Shown: positions 1 to 12,273 of the stretch, piece after piece
Layout: each line of letters starts with the position of its first letter
Numbering within the stretch: position 1 is the first letter of the stretch
Source: Carnegiea gigantea
Lineage: Eukaryota; Streptophyta; Magnoliopsida; Caryophyllales; Cactaceae
Reading direction: 5' to 3'
Assembly (NCBI GenBank): GCA_029747015.1
Contig: JAKOGI010002159.1
Location: 71,587-135,586, forward strand
DNA: 64,000 nt
The notes under the pieces: generated by a model
Database searches by the model: none
The model's input: only the letters and a program-made list of their open reading frames with translations
What the model was told of the DNA's origin: nothing
Position numbers and translations under genes: made by a program

Positions 1-502
1 TGGAAAATTGGGAAGCGATAATTTTGCTCTTAGTCTTTGGCCTTTTGTTCCACAATCTTAAAAATATTTGGCCTGAAAGTTAAACAGCCAGGAGAAAACA
101 AACAGTCTCAGGGGAAATAAGCACACCACGTACCGTGGGCATCACCACGGACCATCCGTGGTGGCCACTTTTTTGACATTTTTTTGTTTTGTCTTCCTTC
201 TACAAGCATAGTGACTTGGGGGCATTTGTGGGTAGTCAAAATACCGTGGTCGCACTTTTCGACATTCTTCTGTTCTATCTACCATCCACGATGATAGTGA
301 CTTGGGGGTATCAGTGGGTAGTCAAAATATATTCATTTAAGGTCAAATCCGGGGTAAAATGATTCAAAAACCTGTGAAATACAGAAAAGAATCATACACG
401 AGCATAAATAGAAAAAGGAGTATATAATATAGCATAAACACATAATTCTCCCTAAAAATGACAAAATGATCCCAAAATAGAGTGCATTTCAAGGAATTAT
501 CA
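1..502 (-). repeat. LTR fragment, Athila-related family, cut by window edge
   Basis: On the minus strand this reads as the 5' part (U3) of an LTR that begins TGATAA... at position 502. It shares many words with the LTRs at 32825-34156, 37048-38401 and 54055-55294, for example the 'gtgacttgggggcat' segment, the 'cataattctcc' segment and a GC-rich stretch built on CCACGG/CCGTGG. An interrupted inverted repeat with 9-bp arms lies at 143-163 (CACCACGGA, spacer CCA, TCCGTGGTG). The rest of the LTR lies outside the window. Positions 503-614 look like a short piece of internal sequence and hold no gene. Confidence 0.65.
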
Positions 503-614
503 ATGCGAAACCTACTAGTGATATGCAATGTAAATTAAACCCACACATGGAAGAAGGTGTCTAAAAAGAGGCAGTGAAACGTGTAAATGCAAGAATAATT
601 CATCATATCACTAA

Positions 615-3195
615 TAGTTAATGGGTTATTCATGTATAGGTTGTGCCTAAGGAGTCTCGCATCACTGTGGTTAGAAATAGCACTGAAATTCTAGTTCCTA
701 CTAGAGAGACAACAAGTTGGAGAGTTTGTATTGATTACAGGAAGTTAAATTCAATGACTAGAAAAGATCATTTTTTGCTCCTCTTTATTAACCAGATCTC
801 AGGGTGATTAGTAGGTCAGAGCTTTTATTACTTTGTTGATGGCTATTTTAGTTACAATCAGATAGCTATTTACCCAAATGACTAGGAAAAGACTACCTTC
901 ACATGTCCTCCAGGTACTTGAGCTCATTGGCCAATGCCTTTGGGGTTGTGTAATGCACCTTCCACTTTTCATAAATGTATTATGGCTATATTTTCTAATA
1001 TGATTGATAATTTTCTAGAGGTATTCATGGATGCCTTTCTATCTTTAGGTCGACATTTGATTCATACCTTGCTAACTTATCTCATGTGTTGCAAAGATGT
1101 GAAGAGGTAAACCTTATTTTGAGTTGGGAAAAGGGTCATTTTATGGTTCAAGAGGGAAAGCTAAAGTTGATTTGATTTCTAACTTTGTCATTCCTAGTTC
1201 TGTGAAACATGTGAGATCTTTTCTAGGCCATCTTGGTTTTTATAAGAGGTTCACAAAGGATTTTGGAAAAGTGGCTTAGCCACTTACTAATATCTCAGCC
1301 AATGACACTCCTTTTGACTTTAATGAGTCTTATGTGGAGCCTTTTGAGAATTATTGGTCATTGCTTGTGACAACCCTTATTGTAACCTCCTAACTTTTCC
1401 ATACCATTTGAAATAATTTGTGATGTATCTAACTTTCCAGTGGGGGCAGTTCTGGGTCAAAAAGCAAACAAGATGTCTCATGTCTTTTATTGTGGTAGGA
1501 GACCTCACATTGCTGCACAAAACAATTACACTACTACTAAAAAGAATTCCTAATTGTTGTATTTGCACTTGATAAGTGTCATTCATACCTTATTTGATCA
1601 CAACTGGTGATTTTTATTGGTTATGTTGTATTAAAACACTTGATGTCCAAGACAGAAAGCAATCCTGGGTTGGTTAGATGGGTCTTATTGTTACAAGAGT
1701 TTCACCTACGGATTAAGGATAGGAAGGGTTAAGAAAATTCAGTAGTAGATAATTTATCTAAAATCCGTACCTAGTGCACTGATGATTGTATTGGCTTTCA
1801 TGATGCTTTCCCTAATGAACAAATATTTTCAGTGTTACATAACCCCCTCCCTTGGTTTGTGCATATTATCAATTATATTGCTGCAGATAAGGTCCTTGCC
1901 ATTGGTCCAAGCAAGAAAAAGACAGGTCTTCTCCTAAGTAAAACATTCCTATTAGAAAGATTCTTTTCAAGCATTGTTTTTAAGGTATTTCATAGATGTG
2001 TGCTAGAGAGATATTCATGTTATGCTTACCTTTTTTTAGTCTTCCCCTTGACACTTAGGAGGCCCAAGGATTGCCTTTAAGGTCTTCTGAAGTAGTTTTT
2101 TGGCCTACATTGTTTAGAGATGCTCAATATTTTTGCCTTGCATGTGAGCAATGTTAGTGCACTGGAGCTTTGTCTCATCGACATATAATACCTATTTCCC
2201 TTATTCTGATTGTTGAAATATTTGATATTTGGGGCATTAACTTTGTGGGTCCTTTCCCATCCTCTTTTGTTTTTGTGTACATATTGGTTGTTGTTGATTA
2301 TGTGTCAAAGTGGTGGAAACATTGGCTCCTAGAACTAATGACCACAAGGTAGTGATGAGTTTTTCAAAGATTACATCTTTTGTCGATTTGCTACACTTAG
2401 GGATCTCATTAGTGATATACGCAACAACTTTCTTCACCATTTGTTTGAATCTTTGGTTAAAAGTATTTGGTGACACACAATGTAGCTACCTTCTATCACC
2501 CTTGCACTAGTGGTCAAGTAGAACTATCTAACCATGAGGTCAAGTCTATACTTGAAAAAGCGGTTCGGCTTGGATAAAAAAGATTGTTCTTTGAGGTTAA
2601 ATCGTGCTATTTTTAGCATATCTAACTGCCTACAAGACCCTCATAGGGAAGTCCAGTTTTAGACTTGTATTTTGTAAGCCATGTCATTTTCTGGTTGAGT
2701 TGAGTTGATGCATCGTGCTTTTTGCTGCTATTGAAACTCTTAATTTTGATACAAAATAAGTTGACTCTAGTCATGAGCTTCAATTGAAAGAGTTAGATGG
2801 CTTCTAAAATGAAGCCTGTAAGAATGCTAATATTTATAAAGCTAAAACCAAAGCTTTTCATGTCAAACATATTCTTAGCAAATATTTTAAACCTAATTAG
2901 AAAGTTTGGCTTTATAATCCTAAGCTGAACCTCTTTTTTACAATTTGAATTCTAGACCTGCGGGCCCTTTGTTGTTAATTGGGTTTTCCTTTCTAGGGTG
3001 GTTTTAAATTTTAGACCCCAAGATGGACGAGTTTTAATGGTCAATGGTCGGCTTCTGAAACCTGTGGTAGGTAATGATGTTAAGCTTAGAGTGATTGAGT
3101 CTACGAATTTAATAGCCATAATCTATTGTGAGCCATTATCATGGCTTTTTGGAGATCGACTTTTTGAGCTTGTTGGGAGGCAACAACCATTTTAG
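615..3195 (+). pseudogene. Athila-like Ty3/gypsy pol remnant (RT, RNase H, integrase)
   Basis: Pieces of one polyprotein are legible in the plus strand, broken by many stops and frameshifts. RT: 'WRVCIDYRKLNSMTRKDH' near 720-770, 'MPLGLCNAPSTFHKC' near 930-975, and the active-site block near 1020 reading FMDA where FMDD is expected, so one catalytic aspartate is lost. The RT/RNase H connection has 'SFLGHLGFYKRFTKDF' near 1210-1262. RNase H: 'GAVLGQKANKMSHVFYC' near 1443, then 'LVRWVLLLQEFHLRIKD' near 1672. Integrase: 'IFDIWGINFVGPFPSS' near 2215, 'VDYVSKW' near 2295, '[18 protein letters not shown]' near 2498. A C-terminal tail with 'VNGRLLKPVV' ends at 3195. Domain order RT-RNase H-integrase identifies Ty3/gypsy; wording is closest to Athila. 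It is certainly non-functional. Gag and protease are not seen upstream, where an unrelated LTR fragment lies, so the 5' half is missing. Confidence 0.85.
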
Positions 3196-4540
3196 GGTTC
3201 ATATACCCTTTTGAGGACCTTTGCACTTGGTTTGTTTTTGGTAGCTAGATATGATTTTGCAAAGTGCTTTTGTAGATGAACTTTTGAAAAAAGTCACGTT
3301 CGTGGAGCTGAGTAGCTATGTACTTCATAGTGGAGGCAATTTTTTTGCAATAGCAGGTTGTATTGTTCTTTTTCTTAGCTCTTAATTTATTTTTATTATT
3401 GTTCATTGCAGTAAGGACAATACAAGATTTAAGAGTAAAGGAAAGAAAATTGAACAATGATTCATCTTAAGTTAAAATTTTAAAAATTTAAAAATTTTTG
3501 TGATGACCTAGATCGTAGTGAGAATCTTGGTGGTTTTGTTGTGCATATTTTCTCTTTTGTCATGTGGATCTTGTTCATAAGACCATACTGGTGTAAGAAG
3601 GTTTTTGGTTTCATTAAGTGAATGACCAAAAGTTTTTGAGGTATGAATGTTGGCAGGTAGTGAGTTCATGATTACATAAAATAACCCATTTTCATTGTTA
3701 TTTGGGTATGTTTTAAATGTTGAATTCCTTGTTACCTTACTTGATTACTAACTGCATGCACTACTAAATAAATTATTTCATTTTGGTTGGTCATTTAGTC
3801 TACGTTATGTCACCAACAAGTTTATGTTTAATTAGGTGATTTGGTACTTGTACCCCTTAAGTTTAGGTCTCGAATTTAAGCATTATGAATGGAGGAGACC
3901 TATAATGAATAGCTATGACCCTTTTCTTGGGGCTGAACTATAGCTCAAATCATACTAATGGTTTGCCTAAAATAACAGAGAAAAATGAAAAAAATAAAGC
4001 TTTCGTGAAGCTACTGAAACAAGTTGGGATAGGTGGTTCGGCATCTTTTCTTATTAAGCAAAGGTCTTGATGTCAACCTTTATGAATTCAAAGAACTTGT
4101 ACTAGTAGATTTATGATGCTTTTTAGGCTGATCGATACTTAAACAACAAGTGATGTATTGGAAAAAAAAAATCTAGATTTTGTTGTATTTAATTAGGGAA
4201 ATAAGTACATGTTTTGTTGGCTAGTTAATAGGATGTTCTGATTTTGGGGGCTCACTTTTTAAACTACTCTTATAATATTTTATATAAGGGGTGAAATCCT
4301 ATGCTATTAGTTTGCTATTTTGTTGATATTATGTGCTAAAAAATGTATGAATTGTCAATTCACTTAGTTGGACTCGAAATGTTCAAAGATGAGTTACGAG
4401 TTGACAAGGCTCTAAGTTTGTATGGCTTAAATTTAATGTGCACAATGAACTGTTCGATCTCCTCTCTCAATCATGGCTCAATTCATGGTTTGAATGATAA
4501 TATGCATTATTTCTATGCATTGTTCGAGACCAGTAAAGAT
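3196..4540 (+). other. Post-pol non-coding region of the Athila-like element
   Basis: AT-rich sequence between the pol remnant and the PPT. No convincing coding region: the longest open stretch (4343-4543, 66 codons) has no recognisable motif. Athila elements often carry an additional ORF here, but none is legible. It includes A/T palindromic low-complexity sequence near 3470-3500. Confidence 0.4.
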
Positions 4541-6225
4541 TAGGTGTAGGGGAATTGATAGCTCGCATTTTGTGTACATATTTGAGCCAATTTTATGCCT
4601 AATTACTAGTTTATACGCTATATATTTTGATAAATAATTGACATATAATTTGCATAGTTATAGGTGGAGGAGAAGACACAAAGTTGAGAGTAAATCGAAT
4701 ATTTTGGGTTGATTTCATCAGGCCTCGTTCGTGCGCCCAAGTGCGTTCCACACCCAGTCCAATCTACTTCTTGAATCCATGCTTAACCAGTCTTCCCATG
4801 TATGCAAGCGCACAGGTCATGAGCCCAACCCCTCATACGTGAAGCCCAGGCTTGCATTACACCCACTTCCTCATACTCTCATGTCTTCACTCAAGTAGGC
4901 CTTGTGCCCAATTTCTCAAAAATCTCCTAACCAAGCCATCATATGTCAATGCTGCCCACCTGCCCAACCCTATCACCCTGTGTAGCCTATGTGATAGTGA
5001 AATGATGAAAACCCAACTGCTTGTCTTCTTTTAATCTAGCCTAGCAAAATATCCATCCAGCCGGACTCTCTCTCTCCAATTAGCCCATGTGAGCCTGTCT
5101 CCCATGTGCTGAATAAAGCACAAATTTTGACAGGCCCATGCCTTTTCACAATCTAATTTGACCCATGGGCCTGCCTATTTTGATTTTTAGGGTACCAAAG
5201 CATTGATATGAAGGGAATGAAGACATAGTTTTTAGGGACTTTTTTTGGTCCTTTATAAGGGGTTTCTTGTTGTATTTCTTAGCTACTTTTGGGGCTATTT
5301 TGGGGCTATCTGAGCAGAGGCTAGTGATAGAGAATAAGAGCCAACATGCCTTTTTTTTTTTAAAACAAAAAGAGCTCAATCGAAGGTTTAAGGATCAATT
5401 CAATTTCAAAGCTATCTAGTTCAAAATCGACCTGGTTGTTAATATAGTTCTCTTCCTTATTCCCTTATTTTGTTTTATGCTTAGTTGATTTAACTAATTT
5501 AGGTTTAGATGGAGCCCTACTTTAGTATATTGGATGTTATTTGTTTAACTTGGGATGATTTGGTTCTCTTGATTGCACATGCTTAACTCGAATACTTGAA
5601 CTTCATGATTTGTGTAACTTCATTTTACTAATTATACTATTAGTGTGGTTGGTTTATTTAAGTTGTTCTTGTACATGCTTGATCTTATAGACTACTGTGT
5701 TGATTATGTAATGATTGTTATAAGTATGGTCAATTTATTGAATACTCTACGCTAGAAGTTAGATGGGCCCATTTTGAATAATACATGCCAAATCTGGATG
5801 GATAATGTGATGTGTGAATTATTCATGCTAAAAGCTACACAAGTTATGTCACTAAGGAGCTATAATTTATCTTTTAATTATGAACCAATGCTTGTGTCAT
5901 TGTCATTAAGAAATCAATTGGTTCCCAATTATCAATAACATCTAATATTACAAAATTAGTTATGAATTGGAACACTACATTAGTACTTTAATTGATTCTC
6001 TCTATCACTTGTCTTATTAGTTCTAATTTTGATCTTCATTAATTTTGCTAAGTTGAGTTGGTCGTAGCTTAACCGCTAAAATTCACATTTTGATATTTTT
6101 GTTTGAGTTAGTTTAGGAAATTACTCAATATTTTGGTAACCTCAGCTTCTCGCAAGATCAAGACCTGAATATTTGGTTATCTATAATACTTGTGTGTGCT
6201 TGCAAAAAGTTGAGTTAGTTTGACA
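4541..6225 (+). repeat. PPT and probable 3' LTR of the Athila-like element
   Basis: A purine-rich run ending 'gtaggggaat' (4541-4555) is followed by TGATAGCTCGC at 4556, which looks like a PPT/LTR junction. The candidate LTR runs about 1.67 kb to '...gttagtttgaca' near 6225, with 'gtgtgcttgca' shortly before the end, a phrase close to the LTR ends at 44108-45326 and 47524-49154. Its first 200 bp also resemble the start of the LTR at 47524. Both ends were judged by eye: the 5' end is reasonable, the 3' end uncertain. No coding sequence inside is credible. Confidence 0.5.
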
Positions 6226-6504
6226 ACTTCAAAAATCTACACCACCTAGTTTCAGCACCACAAGTTGCAATGAGCCTAAAAGGTGAAGGATAATCATTCT
6301 ATGGCCTATAATGGACTGCAAGGGTTAATAGAAAGCTAACATAGTATGTAGACTATGATGAGAGTGCGTTTATTACGTATGCTCTTCGATTTGCGCATGG
6401 ACCTTGAAGGTGTTGAAGCTTCCTCTTATTCTGAAGCTATTTTCCTCCTGACTCCCATACTACCCCTTGGCTTTGTAATAAAAAATAGAGTTTACATAAT
6501 AATA

Positions 6505-7440
6505 GGACTTAAGATATTTATGGACCATCAAAAGGTCGATGTGCCTTGACTATTAAGTGGATCTACAAACAAAGAGAAGGCATGCATGGGTTAAAGATGC
6601 AAGATGAGGAGTATAGTTACTTGTACATAGTTACAATCAAAAGGGATACATTGGCTTTAATGAAGTTCTATATGGTGTTGTTCATTATATCTTTATTAGA
6701 GTGCTTCTTTGTTTTCTTACTTTGTTCGACTTGAAGTTAAATCAGCTTGATGTGAAAACCACATTCCTTCATGGTGAGTTGGAGGAAAACAGTTACATGA
6801 GACAGTTTGAAGGTTTTTTGGTTCACAAAAAGAAGCATTTTGTGTGATTTGAAGAACTCCTTGTGTGGTCTACTGATCCCTATTCTAGTGTTATTGGTAG
6901 TGTCATATACATTGTGGTCTGCAATAGATCATATTTATCATGTGCAGTTAGTGTGATAACATGTTGCATGCATAATCCTAGTAAGGATCAATATGATGTT
7001 GTGAAGTGGATTTTTGACTATGGGAAGGGTTGAGTTAGTAGAGGCTTGGTGTTTGATAGGGATAAGGATACAACATATGACGTTCTGGGGTCATTGATTT
7101 TGATTATGGTCGTGATCTTGATAGTACAAGGTCTATCTATGTCTATATCATCAATCAGACATGTTATATCTCTTGGAAAGTATCTTTATAATATATTGTA
7201 GATGTTTCTACTATCGAAATAGAGTATGTGGCAGCTACATAAGATTTCAAGTACGCTACTTGGTTACATGTTGAGTTTGGCGTTCCATAAAGCATTATTG
7301 TTGTTGTTTCTAGATAGATAAAGTGGTATTTATCTTACAAACAATGATGTCGATCACTCTAAGACCAAGCATATCATTGTCGAGTATCACTACATTAGCG
7401 ACATATATAGATGTAAGGAAGATTATGATGAAGAAAGTTT
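6505..7440 (+). pseudogene. Ty1/copia pol fragment (RT and RNase H)
   Basis: Pieces of a copia polyprotein are legible: 'TIKWIYKQREGMHGLK' (about 6550-6600), 'FDLKLNQLDVKTTFLHGEL' (about 6727-6782) with 'YMRQFEGF' just after, which are typical RT blocks. The sequence then jumps near 6850-6880 to 'GSVIYIVVCNRSYLSCAVSV', losing the RT core that normally holds YVDD. The RNase H part has 'MHNPSKDQYDVVKWIF' (about 6970-7017), a poorly preserved 'CDSQSAIHLTKN' equivalent near 7310-7345, and 'DHSKTKHIIVEYHYI' near 7352-7395. Stops and frameshifts throughout make it a dead fragment; no LTRs for it are seen. Confidence 0.8.
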
Positions 7441-9060
7441 ACACCTTATAGAACATTATTGTAACACTCCAACTAGTAAACACATGATTAAGATTAAAAT
7501 TCTTGTTATTAGGAGTACGGAGTGAAAAGATACTTCTAATTAAAGCATTACATATGTTCCTTGAATGGAACAAGCTCTTAATATTGTGATACCTTTTTCC
7601 CTTCTTTTCAAACGTAAAACATTTGACATTAAACATTTTTTTAACTAAAATCCATTACAAAACTTTTCTTTTAAAAACGTTAAATATGAAGTGCTTATTT
7701 TCCTCAAAATCATAAAGTTAGATTTATCTTGAAGAGAAATTGGTAAACATCATGCTTTATAACTTTGATTATGAACTCAAGTTTTGTTACACAATTAAGA
7801 AATGTATTTAATAGAGAGATCATCACTTGCTTGACATTAATCTTGAATAATCATATCTAAGGGTCTTGTTTATTGAATAGCGAAGAGCCTACCAGAGTGT
7901 TTAAACACTCACATGTTCGTCAGCCAAGAATGACATTGTTGATGTTAGCGTTATATTTTCCTTCAGTAGTTGCCTTCTAAATCTTGATCACCTAAAACCA
8001 AAAACATGAAATTTTTTTTGAAGAATGAACAAAAGCCTAGTATGCCTATCTATGTACTATAAATCACAATTTTTAAGATAAGTGAGATGCATAGTGATTT
8101 AAAATTCATTTTCTTTCAAACTTAAGGAGTATAAACCTTCTTAAAATTTCTCTTTAAGGGATTATAAAATTTCATAAACTTTATTTTATGTGCTTTCATA
8201 AAACCTCTTTCTTGAGTATTCATAAGTTCACTTAGGTGAAATCCCATAAATCGATGAGTTCATCTACATTATTGTACTTGTTCATTTCTCTTAGGAGATG
8301 AAATACTCCTAACTCTATAAAATTTATTTCAATTGAAGACCTATCCATTTCACGACCCCTTTTTATTTTAGTTTAATATGAGTTACATCCCTTTTAGGAC
8401 CCTAGTTGCTTGGCACTTTACTTTTCAATTGGATCTCCCTAAAAAACATTAATAAAACAAGCCTGTGTAATGTTTTTTATGTCATAAAGTTTGTTTATAA
8501 AGCATGTCTTTACATTATATGCATCAACATGATTCTTTATAGTGTAGACAATAGATGTGCCTTGCTTGCCTTTTGAAAGCTTGTTCATTTTCTTCTCTTG
8601 ATAGTTTCTCTTCACTTGGTTTAGATTGCTCCTTCCTTGACATGAGAGACTGACCCTTCTCGTAGGAATAAACTTGGAAAATCTTGCTTTCTGAAATTCT
8701 TTTATAGTTTCTTTTCATTGGTTTCCCACAATGTCTTTCATACTTGGCCTTTTCCACTTGTGCTATCTTTAGTGGCTATGACCTCCTCCCTCTATTCACC
8801 TTAAGTGCTCATTCTTATTTGAAAGCTGCTGTACATTCTTTCAGAATCACTTCATAGAAGATTTCCTTCTCCTCATGTGTTGTAACTTCATACGCTCTTA
8901 TTCCTTAATTCCTTCAAGGGTTCTCTTTCCAAGTAAATCTCTTATCATCCCATGTTATTTTAGGCTTGAGTTTTGTATAATTAAAATTTTAGGCTTGCCC
9001 GTTGGAACAATCCCTACCTCTCATCTCTTTCACCTAAAAATAAAGACTTTCAAGTCTTAA
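7441..9060. other. AT-rich stretch without recognisable genes
   Basis: I see no coding motif, RNA gene or repeat array here. Short open frames (for example 7439-7636 and 8524-8757 on the minus strand) have biased composition and no domain signal. The 5' LTR of Tat element A should lie somewhere in this interval, but I could not match it to the presumed 3' LTR near 25750-26690, so it is either missing or too decayed to recognise. Confidence 0.4.
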
Positions 9061-11420
9061 TAGCATCCTCTTCAAACAAGACATAGCCACAAAGAATGTT
9101 GCATCTCAATCTTCAAAGAAGAAGAGCACTGGATCTCTATCTTATAGATCCTACCAAACTAATGCCACTTATAGCAAGCAAACTCATATAATAGAGATAA
9201 GAAGCATGACAAGAGCTACTGCAGCAATCGTCACTAGGCAAATAGTGATGCCTGCACCTAAACTCGAAGGCTTGAGATGAAGCTAAATGCGTCTTGTTGG
9301 ATGTATGAAGTTCAAAACCTCACCAGCTACAATCTTCAAGCTGTGAAGTAGAAGGCCACTATAGTACTAACTCTTCTTCGCCCTCACCAAAAAGGGCTCT
9401 CTTATTAGAAATTGAAGCTGAGTCCTCAAGAACTACTGTCATGCGAGTTATGATGACAAGTGCAAACAGTTAGGAAGATGAGATGGCCAATATAAAGGCT
9501 ATCTTACAAAAACTTAGTAGGGAGAGTGAAGAAAATGGAGCACGCATCAGGCTTCAAAAGGAAAAGATTGCTAAGCTAACTAAGAAGTGACAAAATAGTC
9601 AGCTCAATCTTCCTCAAAAGACTCAGAAAGTAAAGAAGAAGAAAAAGAAAAAGTGTCCATAGTAAAGCTTCTAACAATGAGGAGCAGTAAAAGTAATGTC
9701 ATTAGCCTAAAAATAGAGGGTCCTCAGGATCAATGACTTTTCAACAAATCTAAGACTTAATAACAAATGTAGTTAGAGCACAACTAGGAAGAGGTTTGTG
9801 CATAATTCACCTACACAGCAAGCCTTACGCTAAGAGGGTTGATGTTCTCTGCATGCCCACGGTTATCAACCTCCTAAATTCCACCAGTTTGATGGGAAAG
9901 ACACCCCAAAGCAACACATCTCACATTTCATTGAGACACGCAATAATACTGGCAATGATGGCAACCTCATGATAAAGCAGTTTATCTTGACGTTAAAAGG
10001 TATTGCCTTTGATTGATGTATGAACCAGAACCTATGTCCATTAACAGTTAGAAACAAATGGAGTAATAGGACCTTAATAGGTTTTAGAACACTCAATGAA
10101 CTGTTAGTATGATTGAGCTAGTAAACACAAAACAATGAAAGATAAGCCATTTCTTAACGACATCAACTGTTAGAGCGCATTTAGTCTTGAGTGCAAAGAT
10201 TGACTATTTGAAGCTTATATTGTTGAAATGTGTATCCATGGCATGGAATGAGACTTGTTGTATGTCCTACAAATGAGCAAACGAAGGACTTTCCAAGAAT
10301 TGACAACCAAGGTACCTGACATAGAGGTGACGATAGCTGATCACTGTCGCAACTCCTTATGTTCTATTGAGTCAAGAAAGGATAAAGTTGAATTTAAAAA
10401 AAATGTTTAACTTTTTTTAAGAGCATGACTAAGGAGGCAATGTCCATATCTACAGGTGAGCCAATTTAATTTACAAGAAAGCCTAAATTGGAAGCTTAGA
10501 AGAGCACATTATTCAAGGATATAACAAAGAAGCATCCTACACTAAAACAGCTTCAGGAAAAGAAGTACCCATTTCTTGATTCAGATTTATCAGGTATGCT
10601 AGATGACTTGCTTGAGAAGGGTTCCATTCAACTGCTCGAACCAAAATGCCTAAAAAAAGATAGGAGAACTACCGATCCAAAATACTGTTATACGATCGTA
10701 AGTCACCCTCTGGAAAAGTAGATTACCCATTAGGAGTACATCATGCAGCTAGCTAAGAATGGGACAATTATTCTACATTTGGATAAGACAACAGAAGTTA
10801 TCACACATCTATCTTGTATAAGCATCATATCCCCTTGTGTCAATAAATGATGAAACATTTGGATTTCCTGCAGAACTACAATTTAACCCCTTTGTTGAAA
10901 GAAGAGCTAGTCACAATCCAATTTGGGAGTTTGGAAACAGTAGCACTTTCACTACTAATCCCATCACGCCTACCAAAGACCAATTCCCCGTCAAGCACCT
11001 TTAAGAAGGATGACAAAGGATGGACCCTGATTACTAGGCTACCTAAGCCACCATCACTTTATCATGACAAAAGTCAAGAATGACGTCTGCAGCTAATAAC
11101 GAGCATGAGGTCCCGATCAAAGACCCACTTCACCAAAAACAATCTATGTCCATTGTCTTAGGTGAATTTTTCTCAAAAGCATTCTTTAACAAAGTGGTTG
11201 CCAACACGGCTTCAAGTCCGAATTTGAAGATAACGATCATAAAACAAATGGTTAAGCAAATTCTACCGGACATGGGTTGTCAATATGACTTCATGTCCTA
11301 AAAGCTTCAACAGTGCACATGGGTTGGCAGCAAATTTTCACCTGCTAGAAGAGACATGTGAACAAGCTATTGTTGCCATTTGCCATGCAATGCTATATAA
11401 TGACATTCTACCCAATGTGC
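9061..11420 (+). pseudogene. Gag of Tat element A (decayed)
   Basis: Gag forms the virus-like particle that packages the element RNA. Legible blocks in order: a charged coiled-coil-like segment 'LQKLSRESEENGARIRLQKE' (about 9508-9567); 'MTFQQI' and 'VRAQLGRG' (9733-9795); 'SKPYAKRVDVLCMP' (about 9819-9860); 'HFIETRNNTGNDGNLMIKQF' (about 9928-9985) and 'LTLKGIAFD', the conserved retrotransposon-gag core; 'LKQLQEKKYPFLDSDLSGML' (about 10546-10605); 'LLEKGSIQLLEPK'. Near 10677 'DPKYC...VSHPLEK' marks the place of the usual zinc-binding motif, now broken. Downstream are 'TIQFGS' (10914) and 'DDKGW' (11011). At least ten stops or frameshifts. The start is uncertain because the N-terminus is poorly conserved. 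Confidence 0.75.
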
Positions 11421-11538
11421 CACCTATAACGGCGTCGTGATATTCACTGGTGAGGACTTGTTATTAGGTTCTAAACGATGTAATCGCCCATTGTTTGCTA
11501 CTAGATACATTCGAGAGCAAATGGTTAAGCAAATTCTA
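11245..11538 (+). repeat. Exact 21-bp direct repeat around the protease start
   Basis: The same 21 bases (starting 'caaatggttaagcaaatt') occur at 11245-11265 and 11518-11538. The second copy encodes the '..QMVKQIL' residues just before the protease active site LIDGGS; the first is followed by '..PDMG' in place of the active site. This looks like a partial duplication of the protease leader inside element A, followed by divergence of the remainder. Confidence 0.7.
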
Positions 11539-11940
11539 ATCGATGGTGGTTCTACGGTCAACATCATGCCAAAGTCTACTACGAACAATTTGGGTATCAC
11601 CATTGAAGAATTATCTAAGAGCCGAACGACGACATAAGGCTTCATTACAGAAGGACAACCTGGGACTGGTATGATGCACTTAGAGTTGACAATTAGTGAC
11701 TTAACAACAGCATCAATTTTCATGTGATAGATTCCAAGACTTGAAACAAGTTGAAAACTGAACATCCTTGGTTACATGAACATGGAGTGGTAGCGTCAAC
11801 CTTGCACCGAGATCTTAAGTATTATCGGGAGTGAAAAAGGAAGATAAATGGTGATGCTAAACCATTTACCATGGCCGAATTATACTTCGCTAATGCAAAG
11901 TTCAAGGCAGATGCTACACCGAAAGAAACTATGCCATATG
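11424..11940 (+). pseudogene. Aspartic protease of Tat element A
   Basis: Retropepsin that would cleave the Gag-Pol polyprotein. Visible blocks: 'FTGEDLLLGSKRCNRPLF' (about 11440-11495), 'YIREQ' then the active-site loop 'ILIDGGSTVNIMPKST' (about 11533-11580), with DGGS instead of the canonical DTGS, a variant often seen in Tat-type elements. 'NLGITIEELSKS' and 'MMHLELTISDL' follow; an in-frame TAA at 11635 precedes 'GFITEGQPGTG'. After a shift the flap/C-terminal part 'HGVVASTLHRDLKYYRE' (about 11785-11832) and 'FTMAELYFANAKFK' are legible. Reading continues up to the CACTA insertion site at 12026. Confidence 0.8.
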
Positions 11941-12022
11941 CTATATCCGCCATAGAAAAGGCAGTCTAAAGAATACCAAGGAAACTCGTGCACCCCCAAA
12001 AGATGGTGGTGACTACAACATC

Positions 12023-12025
12023 AAG
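12023..12025. other. Left target-site duplication AAG of the CACTA insertion
   Basis: The triplet AAG directly precedes the CACTA terminus and is repeated at 16117-16119 directly after the other terminus. CACTA transposases generate 3-bp duplications, so this defines both element ends. Confidence 0.85.
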
Positions 12026-12245
12026 CACTACAAAAAAAAAGGTCATGCTTCCACGCTTATTTAACCACACTTGAGTAAGCGTAGCAGGAAAATAAGTACC
12101 CAGTACTATCCCCACACATAATAAGTGTGGATAAATATAACCATGCTCATAAGAGTGGTAGTAAGATAATAATGTATGCCCACACATATTAAGTGTGGGG
12201 AATTACTTATCGTAAATGTAAAACAATTAGCACAGATATTAAGTG
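12026..12245 (+). repeat. Left terminal inverted repeat and subterminal palindromes of CACTA
   Basis: The TIR (12026-12042) is followed by several copies of a short palindromic unit: 'ccacacataataagtgtgg' at 12112-12130, a second at about 12179-12199 (cccacacatattaagtgtgg), and partial copies near 12064, 12144-12164 and 12230-12248. In En/Spm such subterminal repeats are binding sites for the element's own regulatory protein (TNPA in maize); that role is inferred here. Confidence 0.75.
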
Positions 12246-12273
12246 TGGTAGCCAATTTATTTAATTTTTTAAA

